A DNA stretch of 24,223 nt, from contig NZLV01000147.1 in assembly GCA_002694345.1 (NCBI GenBank), forward strand, positions 1 through 24,223, in the 5' to 3' direction. Under the pieces are notes generated by a model. That model did no database searches. It was not told the origin of the DNA and was given only the letters and a program-made list of their open reading frames with translations. Positions within the stretch are counted from its first letter, which is position 1. The number at the start of each line of letters is the position of its first letter. The position numbers and the translations under genes are program-made. Source of the DNA: Maricaulis sp. Lineage in GTDB: Bacteria > Pseudomonadota > Alphaproteobacteria > Caulobacterales > Maricaulaceae. Below are positions 1 through 8,697 of the stretch, piece by piece.

Positions 1-947
1 CCGCCCTGCGGCGTCGGCACGGTGTTACAGAAGGACTGGCAGAACCCGTCCGCCTCGCTGCCGAACCCGTTGCCGGACCAGGTCACGGCCCATTCCACGC
101 CACCCGTACCGTCTTCGCGCTCCACGCGACCGGCAAAGGTCTCCGCCGTGATCAGCGCGGACTTCTGGGTCAGCTCGGTCATGCGGTCGGCCAGACCGCC
201 GGGGAAGCACAGGATATCCTCGTGCGGGATATCCAGGCCTTGCACCAGGCTTTCCGGGCAGCGCCACTGGATCTTCACGCCGGGGCGCAGATAGGCCTTG
301 TCCTTGGCCATGGCATAGATGCGCTGCGGCTTGACCCGCATCTTGTCGCCGAAGATCTCCGCATCCGGCTTGAAACGGATGCGCGTACCGCGGCGATTGG
401 GGGCCGGGCCCACCTTTTCCAGCTTGCCCAGCGGCAGGCCTCGCGAGAAGGACTGCTTCCACAGCGTCTTTTCCCGGGCCACTTCCACTTCCAGCAATTC
501 GGACAGGGCGTTCACGACGGATACACCGACGCCATGCAGGCCGCCGGAGGTCTTGTAGGCGCTGTCGGAGAATTTGCCGCCGGCGTGCAGCACGGTCAGC
601 ACGACTTCCAGAGCCGACTTGTCCGGGTATTTCGGGTGCGGGTCGACCGGGATGCCGCGGCCATTATCCGTCACCGTGATGAAGCCGTCCTCGTCGACCG
701 CGACCTCGATCCGGTCGGCCCAGCCGGCGACAGCCTCGTCCATCGAGTTGTCGAGAATTTCCGCGAACAAATGGTGGAAGGCCCGTTCATCCGTCCCGCC
801 GATATACATGCCAGGACGGCGCCGCACGGCCTCCAGCCCCTCGAGGACTTCGATATGGGCGGCTGAATAGCCCGGCGCCGGCGCCTTGGCCGGAGTCGGG
901 GCTGGCGCGCCACCAAACAGGTCGGTTTCGGAATTCTGCGAAGACAT
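1..947 (-). CDS. parE: DNA topoisomerase IV subunit B (ParE), N-terminal 315 residues, 3' end outside window
   Basis: This is the ATPase subunit of topoisomerase IV, which decatenates daughter chromosomes together with ParC in the cytoplasm. The reading frame is open to the left edge, so only the N-terminal part is present. Seen in the sequence: the GHKL ATP site with EILDNSMDEA at residues 63-72 (Glu63 general base, Asn67 Mg/ATP ligand), DNGRGIP at 94-100 and GGLHGVGVS at 135-143. The transducer domain then begins, and the frame runs off near TVPTPQGG. A Pro/Ala-rich leader of about 25 residues precedes the conserved core (HIEVLEGLEAVRRRPGMYIGG). The ATG at 945-947 follows a weak TAGG. The upstream lipoprotein gene ends 39 bp away on the same strand, so co-transcription is likely. 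GyrB has the same fold. I prefer ParE from overall resemblance to alphaproteobacterial ParE, but the C-terminal part that would separate the two is missing. Confidence 0.85.
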   Translation of the reverse strand, partial: MSSQNSETDLFGGAPAPTPAKAPAPGYSAAHIEVLEGLEAVRRRPGMYIGGTDERAFHHLFAEILDNSMDEAVAGWADRIEVAVDEDGFITVTDNGRGIPVDPHPKYPDKSALEVVLTVLHAGGKFSDSAYKTSGGLHGVGVSVVNALSELLEVEVAREKTLWKQSFSRGLPLGKLEKVGPAPNRRGTRIRFKPDAEIFGDKMRVKPQRIYAMAKDKAYLRPGVKIQWRCPESLVQGLDIPHEDILCFPGGLADRMTELTQKSALITAETFAGRVEREDGTGGVEWAVTWSGNGFGSEADGFCQSFCNTVPTPQG

Positions 948-986
948 GCGCCTAACATGCACGAGTCGGGCGCTCGGGGGTATTTT

Positions 987-1589
987 TCAGAGCAGCCAGA
1001 ATCGCCGGTTCAACCGGCGTTCGCACCGGTCGATCTGGGCCTGGTAGCGGCTGGCATCACTGGCCACGGAATTGGCCGCATTGATCAGCCAGGTGCGACC
1101 GCGATAGCTGCCGCGATTATAGCCGCCATGGCCTTCATGATAGGTCAGATAGAGCTCGCGCGCCTGGGTCGGCTGGACGCCTGACAATTGGCGGCTCTTG
1201 CTGGAATACCAGCCCACAAAATCAACAGCATCGCTGAAGTCATCCCGGTCGGCCCCGCGACGCCCCGTATCCCGGCGATACCAGTCCCAGGTCTGGTCCA
1301 GGGCCTGGGCATAGCCATAAGCACTGGAGGGGCGGGTGGTCGGGATGATGCCCAGCAGCCGGTTGCGGGCCGGCCGGGCATGAGCGTTGAAAGAGGATTC
1401 CCGGCGCAGGATGGCCAATTGCACGCCTGGCGGAATGCCCCAACGCTCTTCCGTGCGCTGCAGGGCGCGCCACCAGGCACGATTGTCTTCCAGGATCAGG
1501 CAGGCATCCGTGACCTGCTCCGGCGGCCGGTGGCCGCAGGCGGTCAGCGCAAACAGGGCGCAAAAGGAAACGAGGCCTGCACGTATCAT
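987..1589 (-). CDS. SLT-type lytic transglycosylase-like lipoprotein
   Basis: This 200-residue protein has a lipoprotein signal peptide with lipobox LTAC (Cys18), so it should be lipid-anchored in the cell envelope. The body resembles a lysozyme-like SLT transglycosylase fold: ILRRESSFNA at 60-69 with Glu64 in the usual catalytic-acid position, then SAYGYAQALDQTWDWYR, then YLTYHEGHGGY near the end. Such enzymes cleave peptidoglycan between MurNAc and GlcNAc. That activity is inferred from the family, and the protein is short and basic at its C-terminus (RRLNRRFWLL). The ATG at 1587-1589 is the only start that preserves the signal peptide. It lies in the loop of a strong hairpin described separately, with its likely Shine-Dalgarno (GAGG) in the hairpin arm. 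The gene sits 39 bp upstream of parE and 60 bp downstream of the autotransporter gene, all on the minus strand. Confidence 0.75.
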   Translation of the reverse strand: MIRAGLVSFCALFALTACGHRPPEQVTDACLILEDNRAWWRALQRTEERWGIPPGVQLAILRRESSFNAHARPARNRLLGIIPTTRPSSAYGYAQALDQTWDWYRRDTGRRGADRDDFSDAVDFVGWYSSKSRQLSGVQPTQARELYLTYHEGHGGYNRGSYRGRTWLINAANSVASDASRYQAQIDRCERRLNRRFWLL

Positions 1590-1603
1590 GCGTGCAAGCC
1601 TCG
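1562..1603 (-). terminator. Intrinsic-terminator-like hairpin overlapping the lipoprotein start codon
   Basis: Arms at 1571-1583 and 1591-1603 pair over 13 bp with one mismatch, leaving a 7-base loop at 1584-1590. On the minus strand the hairpin is followed immediately by a T-rich run (TTTCCTTTT, about 1562-1570). This is the only terminator-like structure after the autotransporter stop at 1650. It contains the ATG (1587-1589) of the downstream lipoprotein gene in its loop, so it may act as a terminator, an attenuator or a translation lock. Confidence 0.6.
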
Positions 1604-1649
1604 CTGATCAGGGTTAACCGGCGGTTGCCGATCGACGGGTTGTGCGGAT

Positions 1650-4600
1650 CTAGAAGACCAGGCGCATCACCAGACGCGCAGTGTGGCGGATGAACTCATC
1701 GCGCACATCGGCATCATAGTCGAAGGAGAAGGTGGAGTAGCCCGAGCCAGCCGATAGGCCGAAGCCGAACAGGAAGCCGGAACCCGGTACCTGCTGCGAG
1801 CGCAGCGTGAAGACGTCATTATAGTCGACGAAGCTGACATCGGTCTCCACGACATCGCCGGCGAACTCGCCGCGATAGCCCAGGCGCACATGCGGCGACC
1901 ACCAGGAATTATCGTTCTCGTAGACGGCACCCAGGGTCAGCACACCGGAACTGGTGAAGCTGGTGGAATCCCGCTCGGAAACCGACAGATCGATACCGAC
2001 GCCACCACCGCTCTCGACATAGCTGTCTTCGAACAGGGTCAGGTAATCGACCGACACGGCCGGGCGCACATAATAGCGACCGCCAAACTCGATATCGCGC
2101 GACAGGCGGGCCGAACCGGTGACGTGATAGCCGGTCCATTCCGCCGACGGCGTGGCGTCAAATTCGCCGATCAGGACGCGACGATTGTGTTCGAAACTGT
2201 CGAAACCACCCGCGCCATAGAGGTCCAGGTTGAACCCGCCGAGTTCGGCGCCGGCATAGAGACCGATCTGGGCGGTGATCGCCGACATCGGGTCGTCCAC
2301 GCCTTCGATTTCCTCGACTTCGCTGGCGGCGCCGACGAAGTTGACACCGACCGCCGAGAACAGGCCGAGCGGGCGGTCGAAGCCGACCGCGATACCCATG
2401 CCCTGGCCGCGATAGCCCGGACCGAAGGCATTGCCGGCCCGGTCCGCGAAATAGCCGAACTCTTGCAGCCACAGGCCACCGGTTTCATCCGGGCTGCGGC
2501 GCACCGCTTCCAGACGGTTGGCGAGCGCGCCGATGGCGCTGTCATTGCTGGCCAGCGCGAACTGGATGGCACCGGCCGTATATTCCGGCAGCAGCTGGTC
2601 ATAGGCCGCGCGGAACGTGTCCTGCGTGGTCAGTGTCGCCAGCGCGGCACCCAGGGCGTCATTGTCTGACCAGGTGGCGAAGGCGGCTTCATAGGCCGCG
2701 GTCTGATTGGCATCGAAGCCCAGATCTTCGGCCGATTTGCGCTGCAGCGTCAGCAGGATGACGTCGTCATTGTTCGGATCCCGCTCCAGCGCCGCATCAT
2801 AGAGGAAGGGCGAGGGCGAGTCGTTCAGCGTTTCGAGGTCGTCCTCGATCACGAGATTGGCGGCGCGGACCAGCTCAAACTGGCCGCCATTGCCGATCAG
2901 GTTCGACAGGGACACGGACAGGCGCGAGCCGGTCTCGAAGGTCACGTCACCGGAGGCCACGATATTGCGCAGCGAGTTCTCGGCGGCATCCACCTGCATC
3001 AGCAGGACAGAGCCGTCGCCGAAGCGCGCGTCGGAAATGTTCAGCGTGGAGTCGCCGGTCAGTTCCAGGGTCGCCAGGTCGACGGCGATGGACAGATTGC
3101 CATCGCTGTCGCTCACCGCGCCCATCACGTAGGGCAGGATGTTGTAGAGCTGGTCTTCGTCGACCGGATCGATCGTGCCTTCGGCGACCAGGCGCTGGAT
3201 CTCGTCATAGACAGCCTGGCCGTCGATGATCAGCGCGTCATTGCCCAGGCCGAAATCGACCGCCCCGACAATGCGGCCGGCTTCGACCTGAACCGTGTCG
3301 TCACCGCTACCGAACAGCATGTCGCCGACCACATAGATCGGAATGTCCAGCAGGGTCAGCTCGACCGTGCTGTCGTCGCCGTCATCCGGGATCGGTTCCC
3401 AATACTGGTGGAAGGTCGTGCCCGTCGTGTTGGCGCTGCCGTCAAACGCGACTAGTTCGAAATCCTCACGGTCATCCGGGGTCACGATCTCGTTGTTCTC
3501 GTCGAGATAGGAACCCAGCGGCGAGCGGCTCACCTGGATCACGCCGGTATTGGTCAGCGTCGTCAGCGTGCCGGACTCGTCGATCACGCCATAGGCATTG
3601 CCGCCACCGGAGGCGTTCGCGATGATCCGGCCGGAGTTGACCAATTCTTCCAGCACGGCGCCGCTTTCGATCACCAGCGCATAGGCCGAGCCGGTGAACG
3701 GGTTTTCGCGCGCAACGCTGTTATTCGTGCCGGTGATTTCGCCTTCATTGACGATGATCGGCAGGAAAGCGCCATGGTCCAGATGGATCGCGATCGAGGG
3801 CGAGGCGATTTCCCGCGTATAGGAAATCGAGGCGATGCCGCCCGTGATCAGCATGCCGTCCGTCAGGGAAGCGGAATAAAACCCGCCCATGCCGTCATCG
3901 GCGCCACCGATATAGAGTCCGGTCGCGGACGTGTCATTGAGCATGGACGTGGTCGAGATCGTGCCGCGATGCACGAAGGAATAGCCCAGCGGCGTTTCCG
4001 GCACGCTCTCATCCGTGTCCTCGGTGTCGGGATCATCCTCGACGGCCGGCTGCACGGCTTCGCCGATCGTGATGTTACCGGAGGTGGCCAGGATCTGCAT
4101 GGCCGGGGCTTCGCCGCGGAAGGCGATCCCGGAGGTGACGCCCACGCCATTATCCTCGGTCGGGGCATCGAACAGGATACCGCCGGCAATGCTGGATTCG
4201 ATCGAGATGGCGGAATTGGCCTGCCACAGATCGTCCTCATCCAGCGTGGCGAGGTATTCGTCATTATTGGAATAGGAGCTGATCCGGTAACCCGTGCCGG
4301 ACACGGTGCCACCCAGATAGAAGCCGCCGCCCACATCGCCCTGGATGCGGACGCCATAGCTGTCTTCGCCGCGATAGGAGACGTTGGAGAACAGGTCGAG
4401 ATCGCCCGACAGGTCGCCGACCAGGTCCAGTGCGGTGGACCGGTCGCCGATCACCGACATGCCGCCGCGCAGGCTCATATCGCCGTCAATCCCGGTCAGG
4501 ACGCGGATCGCGGCTGAATCATTACCGAAAATGGAAATCGAACCAGTCGCGTCCATGACCACGTTACCGACGAAATCGCCGGAACCGTCGATCAGGACGC

Positions 4601-5024
4601 CGATGCGATTGCCACCGATCGCGGTGGGACCATCTGCATTCGGGAAATCGGCGTCGGCTTCATCATCATCGTCTTCGGCGCGGCTTTCCGCTTCCACGGC
4701 AATGCTGCCGCCGATGACAAGATCGCCGGTATTGCCACCGACCACATGGATGCCGACACCCCCATCATCGTCCGAGATAATCTCGATCTCGCCGTCCATC
4801 TCGATGGAATTGTCGCTGTCCAGCGTCAGGGCCGTGCCGGGTGTCGCGAGAACGACGCGGCCGGTATTCGTGATGACAATATTGTCCGGAACGCCGCCAT
4901 CGCCGGCTGTCGAAGTCGCAACGGACGTCGTGATCTCGTCGGTGATTTCCCGGTCTGCAAGGGCGGACGGGGCCGCGACGGTCAGCGTGACAAGGGCGCT
5001 GGCGAACATGAAACGGCGACGCAT
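1650..5024 (-). CDS. Autotransporter (type Va) with beta-helix-like passenger and C-terminal beta-barrel
   Basis: This 1124-residue protein is probably exported by Sec and inserts its own barrel in the outer membrane. Residues 1-23 form a signal peptide (MRRRFMF... ending ALA before Asp24). Residues 24 to about 760 are a Gly/Asp/Ser/Thr-rich passenger typical of a beta-helix, with at least five imperfect units of about 26 residues around 90-280 and an Asp/Glu-rich insert near 113-130. Residues about 844-1124 look like the autotransporter barrel, starting at GGLWLQEFGYFADRAG and ending in MRLVF with a terminal Phe, as expected for BAM-dependent insertion. I chose the ATG at 5022-5024 because an AGGAG lies 5 bases upstream and the signal peptide starts there; an in-frame ATG at 5130-5132 would add 36 unlikely residues. 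No protease or lipase motif was recognised in the passenger. Adhesion or biofilm roles are only family-level guesses. Confidence 0.85.
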   Translation of the reverse strand: MRRRFMFASALVTLTVAAPSALADREITDEITTSVATSTAGDGGVPDNIVITNTGRVVLATPGTALTLDSDNSIEMDGEIEIISDDDGGVGIHVVGGNTGDLVIGGSIAVEAESRAEDDDDEADADFPNADGPTAIGGNRIGVLIDGSGDFVGNVVMDATGSISIFGNDSAAIRVLTGIDGDMSLRGGMSVIGDRSTALDLVGDLSGDLDLFSNVSYRGEDSYGVRIQGDVGGGFYLGGTVSGTGYRISSYSNNDEYLATLDEDDLWQANSAISIESSIAGGILFDAPTEDNGVGVTSGIAFRGEAPAMQILATSGNITIGEAVQPAVEDDPDTEDTDESVPETPLGYSFVHRGTISTTSMLNDTSATGLYIGGADDGMGGFYSASLTDGMLITGGIASISYTREIASPSIAIHLDHGAFLPIIVNEGEITGTNNSVARENPFTGSAYALVIESGAVLEELVNSGRIIANASGGGNAYGVIDESGTLTTLTNTGVIQVSRSPLGSYLDENNEIVTPDDREDFELVAFDGSANTTGTTFHQYWEPIPDDGDDSTVELTLLDIPIYVVGDMLFGSGDDTVQVEAGRIVGAVDFGLGNDALIIDGQAVYDEIQRLVAEGTIDPVDEDQLYNILPYVMGAVSDSDGNLSIAVDLATLELTGDSTLNISDARFGDGSVLLMQVDAAENSLRNIVASGDVTFETGSRLSVSLSNLIGNGGQFELVRAANLVIEDDLETLNDSPSPFLYDAALERDPNNDDVILLTLQRKSAEDLGFDANQTAAYEAAFATWSDNDALGAALATLTTQDTFRAAYDQLLPEYTAGAIQFALASNDSAIGALANRLEAVRRSPDETGGLWLQEFGYFADRAGNAFGPGYRGQGMGIAVGFDRPLGLFSAVGVNFVGAASEVEEIEGVDDPMSAITAQIGLYAGAELGGFNLDLYGAGGFDSFEHNRRVLIGEFDATPSAEWTGYHVTGSARLSRDIEFGGRYYVRPAVSVDYLTLFEDSYVESGGGVGIDLSVSERDSTSFTSSGVLTLGAVYENDNSWWSPHVRLGYRGEFAGDVVETDVSFVDYNDVFTLRSQQVPGSGFLFGFGLSAGSGYSTFSFDYDADVRDEFIRHTARLVMRLVF

Positions 5025-5150
5025 ACGAACTCCTGAAAGGACTTCCCGGAAACGGGATTGCCGGACGGTTGATGATTTGTAGCGAATGCTTTGCGCCGCG
5101 TCGACCGTAACGGGCGTCGCGGTGCAGCACATGTAACCCTTTCGCCATGC

Positions 5151-5178
5151 AAAACGGCCGGGCGCAGGGCCCGGCCGT
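5151..5178 (-). terminator. Intrinsic terminator of glnA
   Basis: A perfect 10-bp stem (ACGGCCGGGC pairing with GCCCGGCCGT; arms 5154-5163 and 5169-5178, loop of 5) is followed on the minus strand by a short T run at 5151-5154. It lies 27 bp past the glnA stop codon. Confidence 0.85.
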
Positions 5179-5204
5179 CTCGGATTGTCGCTGCAGGGCA
5201 GAGC

Positions 5205-6608
5205 CTAGCAGGAATAGTACATGTCGAACTCGACCGGGTGCGGATGCATTTCGAAGCGCAGCACCTCTTCCATTTTCAGCTCGATATAGGCGTCGATCTG
5301 GTCGTCATCCATCACGCCACCCTTCTTGAGGAAGTCGCGATCGGCGTCGAGCGATTCGAGAGCCTCACGCAGCGAGCGGCAGACCGTCGGGATACCCGTG
5401 AGCTCTTCCGGCGGCAGGTCGTAGAGGTCCTTGTCCATCGCTTCGCCCGGATCGATCTTGTTCTCGATGCCGTCGAGGCCCGCCATCAGCAGGGCGGTGT
5501 AGGTCAGGTACGGGTTGCCGGCCGGATCCGGGAAGCGCGTCTCGATACGCTTGGCGTTCGGCGAGGACACCCACGGAATACGGATGGATGCGGAGCGGTT
5601 GCGGGCCGAATAGGCCAGCAGGACCGGGGCTTCGAAGCCCGGCACCAGGCGCTTGTAGGAGTTCGTCGACGCGTTGGCGAAAGCATTGATTGCGCGGGCG
5701 TGCTTGATGATGCCGCCGATATAGTGGAGGCAGGTTTCCGACAGGTCGGCATAGCGGTCGCCGGCGAATTGCGGCTTGCCGTCTTTCCAGATCGACTGGT
5801 GGACGTGCATGCCCGTACCGTTGTCGTTCCACACCGGCTTGGGCATGAAGGTCGCGGTCTTGCCATAGGCGGCGGCGACGTTCTGGACCGTGTATTTGTA
5901 GAGCTGCATGCGGTCAGCCATCGTCGTCAGCGTGGAGAATTTCATCCCCAGTTCGTGCTGGGACGGCGCCACTTCGTGGTGGTGCTTCTCCGGGCAGCAG
6001 CCGAGTTCCTCGAGCACTTCGAGCATCTCGGTGCGCATGTCCTGGCCGCTATCGATCGGGTTGACCGGGAAATAGCCGCCCTTGGGACCCGGACGGTGAC
6101 CCATATTGCCGCCGGCAAAGTCGGCACCGGTATTGTACGGGCCTTCCTCACTGTCGAAGCTGTAACCGGTGTTTTCCTGCTTCGTGGACCATTTCACATC
6201 GTCGAACACGAAGAATTCGGCTTCCGGACCGAAATAGGCGGTGTCGCCGATGCCGGAGGACTTCAGGAAGGCTTCGGCTTTCTTGGCCGTGGTCCGCGGG
6301 TCGCGGTTATAGGCTTCGCCCGTACCCGGCTCGAGAATGTCGCACAGCATGACCAGGGTCGGGTGCTGGTAGAACGGGTCCATCACCGCGATGGACGGAT
6401 CGGGCTTGAGCACCATGTCGGACTCGTTGATCGCCTTCCAGCCGGCGATCGAGGAACCGTCGAACATGATACCGTCTTCGAAGAAGTCGGCGTTCACTTC
6501 GGAACGGTCGAAGGTGACGTGCTGCAGTTTGCCGCGCGGGTCGGTGAAACGAAGATCGACATACTTGATGTCTTCGTCTTTGAGTTTCTTCAGGATTGCG
6601 TCTGACAT
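5205..6608 (-). CDS. glnA: Glutamine synthetase type I, adenylylatable form
   Basis: The enzyme makes glutamine from glutamate, ammonia and ATP in the cytoplasm, as a dodecamer. At 467 residues it is almost the same length as the enterobacterial GSI-beta enzyme. Seen: the N-terminal beta-grasp domain with DGIMFDGSSIAGW at 45-57; the metal/ATP site FGPEAEFFVFD at 126-136; HHHEVAPSQHE around 209-219; NGTGMHVHQS at 263-272; GFEAP at 324-328 (the flap glutamate is E326); and RNRSASIRIP at 336-345. Tyr396 in KDLYDLPPEE is the adenylylation site used by GlnE. The ATG at 6606-6608 begins MSDAILKKLKDEDI, typical of the family. glnB lies 36 bp upstream on the same strand, so the two probably form a glnB-glnA operon controlled by nitrogen status. 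A perfect terminator follows the stop codon. Confidence 0.97.
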   Translation of the reverse strand: MSDAILKKLKDEDIKYVDLRFTDPRGKLQHVTFDRSEVNADFFEDGIMFDGSSIAGWKAINESDMVLKPDPSIAVMDPFYQHPTLVMLCDILEPGTGEAYNRDPRTTAKKAEAFLKSSGIGDTAYFGPEAEFFVFDDVKWSTKQENTGYSFDSEEGPYNTGADFAGGNMGHRPGPKGGYFPVNPIDSGQDMRTEMLEVLEELGCCPEKHHHEVAPSQHELGMKFSTLTTMADRMQLYKYTVQNVAAAYGKTATFMPKPVWNDNGTGMHVHQSIWKDGKPQFAGDRYADLSETCLHYIGGIIKHARAINAFANASTNSYKRLVPGFEAPVLLAYSARNRSASIRIPWVSSPNAKRIETRFPDPAGNPYLTYTALLMAGLDGIENKIDPGEAMDKDLYDLPPEELTGIPTVCRSLREALESLDADRDFLKKGGVMDDDQIDAYIELKMEEVLRFEMHPHPVEFDMYYSC

Positions 6609-6644
6609 GGCCGGGCTCCGGAGTTTGGATCAGCGAAGTTGGGT

Positions 6645-6983
6645 TTAAAGCGCATCCCGGCCGGTCTCGCCGGTCCGGATGCGGATGACGCTCTCGATCG
6701 GGCTGACGAAAATCTTTCCGTCGCCGATCCGGCCGGTCTGGGCCGCATTCTGGATTGCTTCGACTGCCGCTTCGACACGATCGGCCGGCAGGACAAGTTC
6801 GATTTTGATCTTGGGGAGAAAGTCGACGACGTATTCCGCGCCGCGATAGAGTTCCGTATGACCCTTCTGCCGACCGAAACCCTTGGCCTCGATGACAGTC
6901 AGCCCCTGAACGCCGATCTCCTGCAGGGCCTCCTTCACGTCATCAAGCTTGAAAGGTTTTATGATGGCTTCGATTTTCTTCAT
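6645..6983 (-). CDS. glnB: Nitrogen regulatory protein PII
   Basis: PII is a trimeric cytoplasmic sensor of 2-oxoglutarate and ATP/ADP. It passes nitrogen status to the glutamine synthetase adenylyltransferase and to the NtrB kinase. With the ATG at 6981-6983 it has 112 residues, the standard length. The T-loop contains Tyr51 (ELYRGAEYVVDF), the uridylylation site. The B-loop TGRIGDGKIFV begins near residue 83, and the C-loop is represented by IRTGETG. The chosen start has GGAG six bases upstream. A second in-frame ATG at 6993-6995 would add only four residues (MESV) and has a weaker site. The gene heads a likely operon with glnA and is transcribed away from the NAD(P)H-hydrate repair gene, so the roughly 130 bp between them must hold both promoters. 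GlnK is the alternative name, but linkage to glnA favours glnB. Confidence 0.96.
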   Translation of the reverse strand: MKKIEAIIKPFKLDDVKEALQEIGVQGLTVIEAKGFGRQKGHTELYRGAEYVVDFLPKIKIELVLPADRVEAAVEAIQNAAQTGRIGDGKIFVSPIESVIRIRTGETGRDAL

Positions 6984-7113
6984 CACGGACTCCATGATCT
7001 CGCCGCGACGCTAGAGCCGGGCCGATACGAGACAAGACGGAAACGATACTCACAAACAGACGCTGGCTGAAATGCCTAACAATCAGGCAATCCTGCCACA
7101 CAATAGGGCGACC

Positions 7114-8628
7114 ATGCACGAAGCCGTACTGAACACCAAGGACTGCGCGCGCTGCGACCAATTCGCGGTTGAAAACGACGTGTCTTCGCAAAGCCTTATG
7201 GCAAAGGCCGGGACGGCCGTTTTCGACGCGATTCGGAGCCGCTGGGCGCCGCGAGATGTGCGGGTTCTCTGTGGACCGGGGAATAATGGCGGTGACGGGT
7301 TTTTCGTCGCGCAGAAGCTCCGCGAGGCGGGCTGGCCGGTGCGCTTGGCCCTGCTCGGCGAGCACCGGAAGTTGAGCGGCGACGCCGCCTGGGCCGCCAG
7401 CCTGTGGACCGGCGATATCGAAGCCGCCGAACCGGCCTGTCTGGCCGGGGCAGAACTCGTCATCGACGCCCTGTTCGGGGCCGGTCTCAGTCGCCCCCTG
7501 GATGGCGCGGCGGCTGATCTGGTCGAGGCGATGGCGCGGCTCGATTGCCCGGTGGTGGCCGTCGATCTTCCCTCTGGCTTGCAAGGCGATGCGATGGGGG
7601 AGGGCTTGTTTGTCCCGGCCGATCTGACCGTGACCTTCCACCAATGGAAGCCGGCGCATCTGCTGGAACCCTCTGCATCGGCCTGTGGCGAGCGTGTCCT
7701 GGCCGATATCGGCATCCCGCCTGGCTGGGAGAGGGCGGTCACACCGATGGCCCGGCTGAACGCGCCCGACCTCTGGTGGAACCTGCTCCCCGCCGCGTCG
7801 CCCTCCGATCACAAGCATGCCCGTGGCCGGCTGGTCGTGTTTTCCGGCGGAGTGAGTGCGACAGGCGCATCCCGTCTGGCCGCCCGCTCGGGCCTGCGCA
7901 TCGGGGCCGGCCTCGTCACGCTGGCCACGCCGCCCGCGGCGCTGCTCGTGCAGGCGACCGCCAATGAAGCTGTCATGGTCAGGCGCTGGTCCGAGGCCGG
8001 GGAAGCCGGTGCCATCCTGCAGGATTTGCGGGCCCATGCGGCCGTCATCGGCCCGGCGCTCGGGCTTGACGGGCATGCCCGCGCCAGCGTCCTCGCCAGC
8101 AGCGCGGCGGGCTGTGCCCGGGTGCTGGACGCAGACGCGCTCAGCGACTTTGCCTCGGATCCCGATGCCTTGTTCGCGGCTCTCACGCCGCGCGATGTGC
8201 TGACCCCGCATGAGGGCGAGTTCCTGCGCCTTTTCCCGGATCTGGATGATGGCTGGGGCAACAAGGTCGATCGCGTGCGAACCGCGGCGGAGCGGGCAGG
8301 CTGCACGGTCCTGCTCAAGGGCGCTGACACGGTGATCGCGGCGCCTGGCCAGACGCCGGTGATCAACCGCCATGCCCACCCGGCCTTGGCCACAGCGGGC
8401 AGCGGCGATGTGCTCGCCGGCCTCATCGGCGGATTGCTGGCCCAGCGCGTGCCAGGCTTCCAGGCGGCCTGCGCTGCGGCCTGGCTGCATGGTGATTGCG
8501 GTCGGCGCCTGGGCACCGGCCTGATCGCGGAGGACCTGCCGGACGCTTTGCCAGCGAGCCTGCAGGCCCTGCAGCGCCGCCAGCAGCAGGCTCTGGCGCG
8601 CAGTCATCTTCTCGCGCATAGGAGCTAA
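7114..8628 (+). CDS. nnr: Bifunctional NAD(P)H-hydrate epimerase / ADP-dependent NAD(P)H-hydrate dehydratase
   Basis: This metabolite-repair enzyme converts damaged NAD(P)HX back to NAD(P)H. Residues 1 to about 210 are the YjeF-N epimerase domain, with CGPGNNGGDG at 53-62, VIDALFGAG near 116-124 and VDLPSG at 150-155. Residues about 215-504 are the dehydratase (ribokinase-like) domain, with HKHARG at 233-238, TPHEGEF at 364-370, LLKGADT at 400-406 and AGSGDVLAG at 428-436, where Asp432 is the expected catalytic residue. The total of 504 residues fits the fused family. I chose the ATG at 7114 because MHEAVLNTKDCARCD aligns with the usual N-terminus and AGGG lies just upstream. The in-frame ATG at 7072 would add 14 atypical residues inside the divergent promoter region. 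Nothing ties the gene functionally to its neighbour glnB. Confidence 0.92.
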   Translation: MHEAVLNTKDCARCDQFAVENDVSSQSLMAKAGTAVFDAIRSRWAPRDVRVLCGPGNNGGDGFFVAQKLREAGWPVRLALLGEHRKLSGDAAWAASLWTGDIEAAEPACLAGAELVIDALFGAGLSRPLDGAAADLVEAMARLDCPVVAVDLPSGLQGDAMGEGLFVPADLTVTFHQWKPAHLLEPSASACGERVLADIGIPPGWERAVTPMARLNAPDLWWNLLPAASPSDHKHARGRLVVFSGGVSATGASRLAARSGLRIGAGLVTLATPPAALLVQATANEAVMVRRWSEAGEAGAILQDLRAHAAVIGPALGLDGHARASVLASSAAGCARVLDADALSDFASDPDALFAALTPRDVLTPHEGEFLRLFPDLDDGWGNKVDRVRTAAERAGCTVLLKGADTVIAAPGQTPVINRHAHPALATAGSGDVLAGLIGGLLAQRVPGFQAACAAAWLHGDCGRRLGTGLIAEDLPDALPASLQALQRRQQQALARSHLLAHRS

Positions 8629-8697
8629 GCGCTGGCAGGGGCTTGGAAGTTCGGGCGGCGCAGTTCATCTTCGCCGGCTCGTTAGACGGATTTTCCA

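Noticed and set aside
5091..6605. 504-codon open frame antisense to glnA
   Set aside because: Antisense shadow; glnA on the other strand has complete catalytic motifs.
7099..7114. Sigma-54-like TGG-N8-TTG on the minus strand upstream of glnB
   Set aside because: The spacing fits a -24/-12 element, but the essential GC at -12 is GT and the -24 part is poor. No NtrC site was recognised, so it was not called.
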